In this document: one piece after another, positions 21,820 to 28,246 of the stretch
How the letters are laid out: every line of letters starts with the position of its first letter
Numbering within the stretch: the stretch's first letter is position 1
Assembly: GCA_005788145.1 (NCBI GenBank)
Contig: SXYY01000131.1
Span: forward strand, 1 to 28,246
From: Bacteroidota bacterium
Lineage (GTDB): Bacteria; Bacteroidota; Bacteroidia; NS11-12g; UBA955
Direction of reading: 5' to 3'
DNA: 28,246 nt
Translations under genes and position numbers: made by a program
The notes under the pieces: model-generated
The model's input: the letters and a program-made list of their open reading frames with translations, nothing else
Databases searched by the model: none
What the model was told of the DNA's origin: nothing

Positions 21820-24282
21820 TTAGTTGGGGTCCACAACCACATCGATGCGAACGGCTCTCCAAGCGGCGTGGGCCAGTGCTGTTTCACGCGCCGATTGGAT
21901 TAGGTTTTTTGCGGCGTTGACTTTGGCATTTTCTTTGGGGATTTTCACCACGATTTGCTGTATGAAGCGGTTTTTTACGCGGGCCACAGAGGGGACTTGC
22001 GGGCCCAGGACGCGATCACCGAGGGATTTTTTGAGTTGATCGGCCAGCCAACGGCTGGCCTCCGTGGCTGTTTGGGCATCGGTGTGTTTCACATCAATCT
22101 TCAGCAACTTGGTGAAGGGAGGATACCCAAACGATTCTCGGTGCACGAGTTCGTTGGCCATGAGTCCGCGGTAATCATCCTCGGAGAGCGCCCGCAGCAC
22201 TTCATGCTGCGGCTGGTGCGTTTGTAGCATCATCAGGCCGCGCTCCGCGCGCCTGCCGACCCTACCCAACAATTGTTGCAATTGCTGAAACGCCCGCTCA
22301 TGACTCCTAAAATCCGGGGCGTGCAACAACATATCCGTATCGGGGACCACCACCAAGCCAATGTTCTCGATGTCGATGCCCTTTGCCAACAGTTGGGTTC
22401 CCACCAAAATATCAATTTCCCCACGCTCAAACGCCATAAGAATCTTCTGAAAATCATCGCGCTTGCGCAGACTTTGCTGATCAAACCGGCCCACCCTGGC
22501 CTTTGGAAACAGGGCCATCAATTCTTCCGCCAGCTTTTCAGTGCCTGTGCCTTTTAATTGCAAACTCTGTGAACCGCACGCCACACATTTTGCGGGCACC
22601 GCTTGCTGATAACCGCAATAACTACAGCGTTGGTTGTCGCTGCTCTTGTAATAGGTTAGCGAAATGTCGCAGTGCTTGCACTGGGTGGTCAATCCGCAAT
22701 CCTCGCATTCGATGTAGGGCACATATCCTTTGCGGTTGTGATACACCACCACCCGTTGTTTTAGTTCCAGGGCTTTGGCGATGGCAATTTTGGCGGGTTC
22801 GGAGAACAAGCCATTCATTTGTCCGGCCTTTTTCAATTCTCCAACCGGTAAGAACATCAGTTCAGCGGATTTACCGCCGTCGTATTTCTGATGGAGTTCG
22901 GCCATTTGCACCCGTTGCAACATCACGGCATGCTGCATTTCATAGCTCGGCGTGGCCGATCCCATTAGCAGCTGGGCCCCATGGATTTTGGCCAACTGAA
23001 ACGCCGCATCCCTTCCGTGATAAAAAGGTTTTTTGTCGAACTGCTTATAACTCCACTCATGTTCCTCATCCACCACTATCAGTCCCAGGTCGGTGAAGGG
23101 TGCGAAGACGGCACCTTTGGTACCTACCACAAATTGGACTTGATTTTTGAGGATGCGGTCGTAGAGTTCTGTGCGTTCATGCGAACTATAAAAGTGGTGC
23201 CAGACCCCAATTTCCTGGGGGATGAATGCGCGCATTTTGGCCACGAGGTGTTCTGTAAGGGCTACTTCTGGCAACAGGTAAAGGACTTGCTTTCCTTGGG
23301 CGAGGGTTTCTTTGACAAACTCCATGTATACATGGGTTTTCCCCGAACCCGTTACACCGAATAGCAGGGCGGGTTTTTGCTGATCAAAGGCTTCTTGGAA
23401 GATGGATTTTGCTTGTTGCTGTTCTGGGGTGAGGGCGAAATTTTGTTCGCCGCCGCGGATCACCTGAAGGTGATCGCGGCGGCGCTTTTGTATCACCACC
23501 AATTCCTTCTTCTCCAACTGTTTCAACACCGTTCGATCCAATGCCATCCCCTTCATCAAGTCAGCCACCGCCAACTCACGTTTTCCCGTTCCCAACACCT
23601 GCATGATGGCCTCGTATTGCTTGGGGGCCTTCCGCTCCAATGCATTCAACCGCAAATTGGCCAATTCGGCATCCTCCCACAAACTACTCAAACTCAAAAA
23701 CTCCTCAAATTTGGGACGGTAGTTCTCCTTCAACTCTTCCTCCATCACCACCAAGCCGCGGAGATACAGCGACTTCACGTATTTCAATACATTCTTTACC
23801 GCTAGCTTTTGATGAATCTCATCCAAAGAAACCCCATCCTTCTTGCCCAGCAACTCCAAAATCTGCCACTCCATCTCTTCAACATCCACTTTGCTCACCA
23901 ATTCCAAGTCAGCATCAGGGTGTAAGAGTATCTTGGTTTCACTTTGCAATCGATAACCCGCAGGCAACGCCGTGGCCATCACCTCTCCCATGTAGCACAT
24001 GTAATACTTGGCAACCCATTGCCAAAATTGCAATTGCTTGTGGTTTACGATGGGCGATTCATCCAATACATCCAACAAATAACTCGCCTGATACCCTTCC
24101 GGAGGCAAATCGCTCAGCGATAAAATAATTCCGGCGTATATCTTCTTTGGTCCGAATTGAACCGCCACCCTCAAACCTTCGTGAATCCAATCGTTCCAAT
24201 CGTGCGGAACCCTATAAGTATAGGCCTTTGGCACCGGCACCGGCACCAACACATGCGCAAAAAGGGTTTGCAATTCCGACAC
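21820..24282 (-). CDS. priA: Primosomal replication restart helicase PriA
   Basis: An 820-residue helicase that reloads the replisome at stalled forks. The N-terminal 3'-DNA-binding domain opens with the family-like VLVPVPVPKAYTYRVP. A winged-helix segment and a linker (about 265-285) lead to the helicase core with Walker A GVTGSGKT (about 307-314) and the DEEH box. The zinc region follows with eight Cys in four CxxC pairs, from CEDCGLTTQC through CSYC to CVACGS. The LLGRVGRRAERG segment stands where AGRAGR motif VI is usual. The start codon is GTG at 24282: a stop lies four codons upstream and no ATG intervenes. The N-terminal half is G/T-rich and the rest A/C-rich, with inverted repeats at the change. 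The ubiA-like gene ends 39 bp upstream. Confidence 0.95.
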   Translation of the reverse strand: MSELQTLFAHVLVPVPVPKAYTYRVPHDWNDWIHEGLRVAVQFGPKKIYAGIILSLSDLPPEGYQASYLLDVLDESPIVNHKQLQFWQWVAKYYMCYMGEVMATALPAGYRLQSETKILLHPDADLELVSKVDVEEMEWQILELLGKKDGVSLDEIHQKLAVKNVLKYVKSLYLRGLVVMEEELKENYRPKFEEFLSLSSLWEDAELANLRLNALERKAPKQYEAIMQVLGTGKRELAVADLMKGMALDRTVLKQLEKKELVVIQKRRRDHLQVIRGGEQNFALTPEQQQAKSIFQEAFDQQKPALLFGVTGSGKTHVYMEFVKETLAQGKQVLYLLPEVALTEHLVAKMRAFIPQEIGVWHHFYSSHERTELYDRILKNQVQFVVGTKGAVFAPFTDLGLIVVDEEHEWSYKQFDKKPFYHGRDAAFQLAKIHGAQLLMGSATPSYEMQHAVMLQRVQMAELHQKYDGGKSAELMFLPVGELKKAGQMNGLFSEPAKIAIAKALELKQRVVVYHNRKGYVPYIECEDCGLTTQCKHCDISLTYYKSSDNQRCSYCGYQQAVPAKCVACGSQSLQLKGTGTEKLAEELMALFPKARVGRFDQQSLRKRDDFQKILMAFERGEIDILVGTQLLAKGIDIENIGLVVVPDTDMLLHAPDFRSHERAFQQLQQLLGRVGRRAERGLMMLQTHQPQHEVLRALSEDDYRGLMANELVHRESFGYPPFTKLLKIDVKHTDAQTATEASRWLADQLKKSLGDRVLGPQVPSVARVKNRFIQQIVVKIPKENAKVNAAKNLIQSARETALAHAAWRAVRIDVVVDPN
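22042..22255. repeat. Three short-loop hairpins near the priA 3' end
   Basis: 22042-22060: GGCCAGCC, loop AAC, GGCTGGCC, 8 bp. 22192-22212: CCGCAGCA, loop CTTCA, TGCTGCGG, 8 bp. 22234-22255: CAGGCCGCGC, loop TCC, GCGCGCCTG, 9 bp with one bulged C; the last encodes the motif VI region. Confidence 0.75.
23434..23484. repeat. Long hairpin pair in the priA linker
   Basis: GGCGAA, loop of 6, TTCGCC (23434-23451) runs into a second stem: CGCCGCCGCGGATCACC (23448-23464), loop TGAA, GGTGATCGCGGCGGCG (23469-23484), 16 bp with one bulged G. It encodes about residues 267-284, the linker before the helicase domain. Confidence 0.9.
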
Positions 24283-24321
24283 TACCGCAAGTTACAAATT
24301 ATTTCCCGGCCCGGTCGATTT

Positions 24322-25218
24322 CTACTGCAATACTATGCTCAACAAATGCACAACAATTCCGAGTTTCAAAAAGGCATCCATGACAGGAATCTTTTGATCG
24401 TCGCGCAGAAAAAACATCCCCCAAGACACCCAAAAACCCGTAAACAGCGACACGCCAGAAATGATCAAATAATAATCTGGACGCCAATTGGGCAACACTG
24501 GATCCACCTTTTGAATCCAGTTGAGCACCACATACATGATTAAAAACCCAGTATTCATGGCCACCAAACCCCACCGCGTTCTGCGAACCCCAGCTGCAAC
24601 CACCACTGTCTTATAGCCAAAAATGAGGTTGCCTTTGTGTCCGGCCATGTCCTTGACCACCTCTCGCGTAAACAACAAAATGGCCAAACTCCCCATGTAA
24701 TAGAACATCCCCCAATGCCAATGGCCAAAATGGAACCAAATGGCCAACAAGGGAATCATTGTCAACAGACTGGCAGAAACCTCCCGTAACACGGGCAACT
24801 TCTGCAATTTGTGACTATGAAACCAACAGAAAATTGTGTATCCCACGAAGAAAACCATCACCCGTAGCGACGCCATCATGGCAAAAGCCACCGCAAGAAA
24901 ATTCAACAGCACATACAAATTCAGCAAGCTCCCCTCCTTCAACAACTTCCCCATCAACACCTGTTTGGGCTTATTCACCAGGTCCTTGTCTACATCGTAA
25001 AAGGCATTGATGATAAATGCTGCCGCAACGGAAAATACACTCGCCACCACAATGCAATGCAACTTAAAGTCATAGAAAACCCGGCCCAACTCATGTTCAG
25101 AAAACGCCAACCAAAACAAAAGATACTGAGAGGCCGCAATCAACGCCAAATTATACCAGCGCACCACGCCGAGCAGCAAAACAAACCCCGTAATATGCTT
25201 TTTCCGAATGCCGAGCAT
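24322..25218 (-). CDS. UbiA-family prenyltransferase, GGGP-transferase-like
   Basis: A 298-residue integral membrane enzyme with about eight or nine hydrophobic helices. The first Asp-rich motif NAFYDVDKD is at residues 71-79, and the second region REVVKDMAGHKGN is near 186-198; both coordinate magnesium and the prenyl diphosphate. Flavobacterial proteins of this type are usually annotated as geranylgeranylglycerol-phosphate geranylgeranyltransferases, by similarity to the archaeal lipid enzyme. The true acceptor is not shown by sequence and could be another polar or aromatic compound. The gene starts 6 nt after the mevalonate kinase stop, so its polyprenyl substrate is probably supplied by the same operon. 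Confidence 0.82.
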   Translation of the reverse strand: MLGIRKKHITGFVLLLGVVRWYNLALIAASQYLLFWLAFSEHELGRVFYDFKLHCIVVASVFSVAAAFIINAFYDVDKDLVNKPKQVLMGKLLKEGSLLNLYVLLNFLAVAFAMMASLRVMVFFVGYTIFCWFHSHKLQKLPVLREVSASLLTMIPLLAIWFHFGHWHWGMFYYMGSLAILLFTREVVKDMAGHKGNLIFGYKTVVVAAGVRRTRWGLVAMNTGFLIMYVVLNWIQKVDPVLPNWRPDYYLIISGVSLFTGFWVSWGMFFLRDDQKIPVMDAFLKLGIVVHLLSIVLQ

Positions 25219-25224
25219 GGGTGA

Positions 25225-26175
25225 TTACATTTTGTAAATCACCTGCAATTTATGCTCTTTCAACAAAGATTCTGCTTTTTCAAAATCTTGGGTAAAACCC
25301 AAAATAAATCCGCCTCCACCGCTTCCACACAACTTCAAATAATAAGCTCCGCTCTCAATTCCTTGACGCCATACCTGTTCAAAATGATCAGGTATCATGG
25401 GCCTAAAATTGTCTAACAACAACTGTGACAATCCCTTCAAATGCCCAAACAACTGCGTTACATCCCCTTTCAAGAAAGACTTCACACAATCGTCGTTCTG
25501 TTTCTTCAACTGCGTCTTCACCATGTTCCTGAATCCATCGTCTTTCAATTTATTCAAGAAAATCGACACCATGTTTTGGGTTTTCCCTGGCGAACCTGAA
25601 TTCATCAAGAAAATGGCACCTTTGCCTTCAGCGTTTTCGGTGGGAATGCCCACGGTACCCAAATCGCCTTGTCCTTTGATCAAGATGGGCAAATTCAGAT
25701 AACAAATCAATGGATCCAAACCCGAACTCTTCCCGTGAAAAAACGATTCCAATTTGGCCAGCGTTGATTTCAGAAGATTCAGATTATCCTTCACCATGAT
25801 ATCGCCCTGCACAATGGGGTTAACAGCATATTGATTGTAAACAGCCGCAACCAATGCGCCAGAACTGCCTACACCAAACCCTTGCGGAATGCTGCTATCA
25901 AAATACAACCCTGCGTCCAAATCATGCTGTATGCGCGCAAAGTCAAACTTACACGGCAATTCGCCCTGGGCCTCCAATGAATGCAGATGGCTAACAAAGG
26001 CCCGAATGCTCTCATTGGAATTTCGCTGAAACTCGGTGGGTATAACTGCAAAGTCAAAACTGCCTTTGAAAAAATGATAAGGGATACTCAACCCCATGGA
26101 ATCTTCGATGATCCCATATTCGCCAAACAACAAAATTTTGGCGTAGTAGAGTGAGTCTTTGATCATTTCTGCCAT
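25225..26175 (-). CDS. mvk: Mevalonate kinase (GHMP family)
   Basis: A 316-residue GHMP kinase. Motif 1 is KILLFGEYGII (residues 13-23), motif 2 the ATP loop PQGFGVGSSGALVAA (97-111), and motif 3 the glycine-rich KLCGSGGGGFILG near the C-terminus. A GKSSGLDPL segment carries the probable catalytic Asp. These fit mevalonate kinase, which phosphorylates mevalonate at O-5. The gene lies between diphosphomevalonate decarboxylase (1 nt upstream) and the prenyltransferase (6 nt downstream), which supports the pathway assignment. Phosphomevalonate kinase cannot be excluded from sequence alone. Confidence 0.85.
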   Translation of the reverse strand: MAEMIKDSLYYAKILLFGEYGIIEDSMGLSIPYHFFKGSFDFAVIPTEFQRNSNESIRAFVSHLHSLEAQGELPCKFDFARIQHDLDAGLYFDSSIPQGFGVGSSGALVAAVYNQYAVNPIVQGDIMVKDNLNLLKSTLAKLESFFHGKSSGLDPLICYLNLPILIKGQGDLGTVGIPTENAEGKGAIFLMNSGSPGKTQNMVSIFLNKLKDDGFRNMVKTQLKKQNDDCVKSFLKGDVTQLFGHLKGLSQLLLDNFRPMIPDHFEQVWRQGIESGAYYLKLCGSGGGGFILGFTQDFEKAESLLKEHKLQVIYKM

Positions 26176-26176
26176 T

Positions 26177-27271
26177 TTAAACTATTGCAGCAGGACGCTT
26201 TCCTGTATCACTGCAAAGATACTGTCCATTTTTGCAATAAGGTAACAATGTTGTATTCACAAAGTTCATGAGTGTCTTGTCGATCTTACCATCGTAGAGT
26301 AGATGCACATTGGCGCCCGCATCCAACGTAAAGCAAAGTGGCAATCCCGACGATTCTCTAAACTGCCATATTTTCTCGATGATGGCGAGGGTATTCGGAC
26401 GCATCAACAGATAATACGGCAGCGATGTCATCATCATGGAATGCAACTGCAGCGCCTCAGACTCAACGATGGCAATAAAACGCTGTACATCCCCACTGCG
26501 CATGGCTTCCACCAGCAATCCCAAATTCTTTTGTGCTTGTCCAAATCGCGCCCCAGCGTAGGGATGGGCTTCCAATAGGGCATGTCCGTCTGTACTACTC
26601 ACCGATTTCTCTCCGTCGTCCACAATCAAAACAACATCTTTCCAACCCTGTAAATCGGGATGAATTTCGCCATCCAATGGCACGGCAAATAAGTCACTGC
26701 TACCGTTTACTGCTTCGGATAGGCCCCAAACTGCGGGTTTATCGAACATCGACCGACAAGCACTGCCAGAACCGATGCGCGACAGATAACTGCTCCGCTG
26801 CCAGAAATCCATGTTGTTGACCCGACCATCCAACGCAGGAGCGCCATGAATCAACTGCTCTATGTGTGCCAAACACAATCCCAACGCCCCAAACCCCGCT
26901 GCGGAACTCGCAATACCGGTACCATGGGGGAAATTATTTTGCGAATCGATGTGCAGGGTAAAATCAATCAACCAAGGACAATCGGATGCTATTTTTGTCA
27001 GAAAACTGGCAATTTTGGGCTCAAACGAGGCCTTAGATACACCACCCAAAGTAAATACGAACGCTTGGTCATTTTCTCTAGGCAAGGCGTGTACGACCGT
27101 TGAAGCATACAAATCGCCCAAACTCCAACTGATGCTTGGATTGGCAGGCAATTGCACGCCGCCCGACTTCTTTCCCCAGTATTTTACCAAGGCGATGTTT
27201 GATGGACATTGATATCCCGCGCTGTAGATGGCGTGATTTTCTGTATGATTTTGTGCGTGCTCCACGTTCAT
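26177..27271 (-). CDS. mvaD: Diphosphomevalonate decarboxylase
   Basis: A 364-residue GHMP-fold enzyme that makes isopentenyl diphosphate from mevalonate diphosphate with ATP. Diagnostic pieces are NIALVKYWGKK (residues 25-35), the loop HGTGIASSAAGFGAL (116-130), SGSACRSMF (168-176) and the catalytic Asp317 in CFTLDAGANVHLLY. This combination is specific for the decarboxylase rather than a kinase. The start ATG directly abuts the stop of the next gene upstream (27272), a tight operon junction. The length is slightly above typical bacterial forms but within the range I know for Bacteroidota. Confidence 0.95.
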   Translation of the reverse strand: MNVEHAQNHTENHAIYSAGYQCPSNIALVKYWGKKSGGVQLPANPSISWSLGDLYASTVVHALPRENDQAFVFTLGGVSKASFEPKIASFLTKIASDCPWLIDFTLHIDSQNNFPHGTGIASSAAGFGALGLCLAHIEQLIHGAPALDGRVNNMDFWQRSSYLSRIGSGSACRSMFDKPAVWGLSEAVNGSSDLFAVPLDGEIHPDLQGWKDVVLIVDDGEKSVSSTDGHALLEAHPYAGARFGQAQKNLGLLVEAMRSGDVQRFIAIVESEALQLHSMMMTSLPYYLLMRPNTLAIIEKIWQFRESSGLPLCFTLDAGANVHLLYDGKIDKTLMNFVNTTLLPYCKNGQYLCSDTGKRPAAIV

Positions 27272-28192
27272 TTATTGCTTAATCAGTTGATTCCAAGGGG
27301 TTGATTTGTACTTCGCCAAAATGTCGGCATGGGTTTCGGCAAAAGTCTGATTTACCAAGAGCATGTCACCGCCCCAGGCACCCAGCCATTTGCACAAGCC
27401 CCCTTTCACGGGTTGAATTCCAAAATGTTGGTATGGGGTTTCCAATCCCAAACTCATCGATAGCAGCGCTTGCCACATCTCGAGTCCCGCCTCCACCATA
27501 CTCACTTGCTGAGCCATTTTTACTGCGCCGGCGACTTGTTGCAATTGATGCAACATAAAATCATCGTTTTGTATTTCTTGCAAACGCGCCTTGACATCAG
27601 CCAGCGAATTTCTGCTATTTTGCTTTTTGCCCAGAAACACCACTTTCCAATCTTGGGTTAGGACAGACGATATCGTCCAGCGACCCCAATGGTTGTTTTC
27701 GCCGTCTTTCCAGAACACCAATCCTTTCCCCACTTCTGCCACGGCCACATCATACCCACTGCCGCCGAACAACTGCTGTTGAACCGCTTGCGCATCCAAC
27801 CGAGCAAAGCGTGAAAAGTTCGAAACCATGGTACTGGAACTGCCCAAACCACTGCTGCGATCAAATTCCAATTGGGTTTCTATGCGATATGATTTCCCCG
27901 TTTTCCATGTGTTTTCAGGGGCCATTGCAAGCAGTTGATGGATGATTTTTCGCTCATCCCGCTCGCCGTCTCCTACTTCAACCAAGGGCAATGCAAAACT
28001 CTCATTCAACCAGGTGGCTCCGTCGCGATCCTTTGCCTCCCAAAGAATGCGATGCTGTTCGCCGGGAGAATCAAACTCCCAAACGTGCATCCACTGTCCT
28101 ACAGAAACCGGCACCGCCAAAGCTTCCACACCGATGGTCACGGCATATTCGCCGCACAACATGATTTTACCGTGAGAAAAGTACGATTTCAA
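27272..28192 (-). CDS. GYDIA-type GHMP kinase, candidate phosphomevalonate kinase
   Basis: A 306-residue GHMP-kinase-like protein. The start segment YFSHGKIMLCGEYAV (residues 4-18), the loop SSGLGSSSTMVSNF (113-126) and the GGSGYDVAVAE segment (143-153) match the Bacteroidota group named for its GYDIA motif, here GYDVA. No other phosphomevalonate kinase candidate lies in the cluster, so this is the natural candidate for that missing step; that is inference from context. The only start in frame is TTG at 28192: five codons further upstream the frame meets a stop, and there is no ATG before the conserved N-terminus. It is followed directly by mvaD. Confidence 0.85.
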   Translation of the reverse strand: MKSYFSHGKIMLCGEYAVTIGVEALAVPVSVGQWMHVWEFDSPGEQHRILWEAKDRDGATWLNESFALPLVEVGDGERDERKIIHQLLAMAPENTWKTGKSYRIETQLEFDRSSGLGSSSTMVSNFSRFARLDAQAVQQQLFGGSGYDVAVAEVGKGLVFWKDGENNHWGRWTISSVLTQDWKVVFLGKKQNSRNSLADVKARLQEIQNDDFMLHQLQQVAGAVKMAQQVSMVEAGLEMWQALLSMSLGLETPYQHFGIQPVKGGLCKWLGAWGGDMLLVNQTFAETHADILAKYKSTPWNQLIKQ

Positions 28193-28207
28193 GGGATCTG
28201 CTTCCGA

Positions 28208-28246
28208 TTAGGCTTGGGCTTGTCCTTTGGCACGAACACGCATGAA
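28208..28246 (-). CDS. 3' end of an upstream operon gene, 12 codons visible
   Basis: On the minus strand an open frame enters from the right edge and stops with TAA at 28208-28210, reading FMRVRAKGQAQA. It ends 15 nt before the TTG start of the GYDIA kinase, the spacing expected for an operon neighbour. Too little is visible to name it, and it may be chance. Confidence 0.4.
   Translation of the reverse strand, partial: FMRVRAKGQAQA

Noticed and set aside
24230..24247. Three tandem GGCACC units at the priA 5' end as a phase-variation tract
   Set aside because: The unit is 6 nt, so changes stay in frame, and it encodes the Val-Pro run expected at this place in PriA.
1..28246. CRISPR arrays, tRNA or rRNA genes, prophage or transposon genes
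   Set aside because: No regularly spaced repeats, no cloverleaf-like segment with a T-loop signature, and no matching proteins were seen in any gap or frame.

Overview
The window looks like a chromosomal segment of a Bacteroidota bacterium, most likely Flavobacteriia-like, with GC near one half by eye. Four things point there: a C-terminal type IX secretion sorting domain on the first protein; lineage-typical families (DUF6913, DUF5606, a GYDIA-type GHMP kinase, a UbiA enzyme of the geranylgeranylglycerol-phosphate type); promoter boxes of the TAnnTTTG / TTTG kind; and little sign of Shine-Dalgarno sites. Most genes are housekeeping. I see no transposase, integrase, phage gene, CRISPR array, tRNA or rRNA, and no gap above 300 bases without a gene.

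Layout. 1-762: 3' end of a secreted type IX cargo protein with a strong terminator. 900-4157: a short DnaE-type polymerase (ImuC/DnaE2-like), tail to tail with a SlyD-like FKBP isomerase (4167-4679, minus). 4827-10626: a plus-strand run ligA - DUF6913 - dapA - ruvB - queG. 10595-14272 (minus): a 1225-residue membrane histidine kinase overlapping the tail of queG. 14323-15297 (minus): hldD, lipopolysaccharide heptose synthesis. 15387-19320 (plus): a dicarboxylate/amino-acid symporter, an unknown 116-residue protein, a DUF5606 protein and an M3 oligopeptidase. 19433-20500 (plus): an unknown secreted protein, converging through a bidirectional terminator on hppD (20633-21757, minus). 21820-28192 (minus): priA, a UbiA prenyltransferase, mevalonate kinase, diphosphomevalonate decarboxylase and a GYDIA-type GHMP kinase. 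The last four are nearly contiguous and form a mevalonate/isoprenoid operon whose first gene or genes lie past the right edge.

The most unusual signal is not a gene. Conserved coding sequences, above all dnaE and priA and once the histidine kinase, contain long near-perfect inverted repeats with loops of 3-4 nt, including stems of about 15-16 bp. The two strongest clusters (1509-1622 in dnaE, 23434-23484 in priA) lie in interdomain linkers. They sit where strand composition flips from G/T-rich to A/C-rich inside a single reading frame. I cannot assign this to a known element; palindromic insertion in coding DNA, or template switching in hairpins, are the candidate explanations. A second recurrent pattern is a -7-like box placed only 5-8 nt before several start codons, suggesting leaderless or near-leaderless mRNAs.
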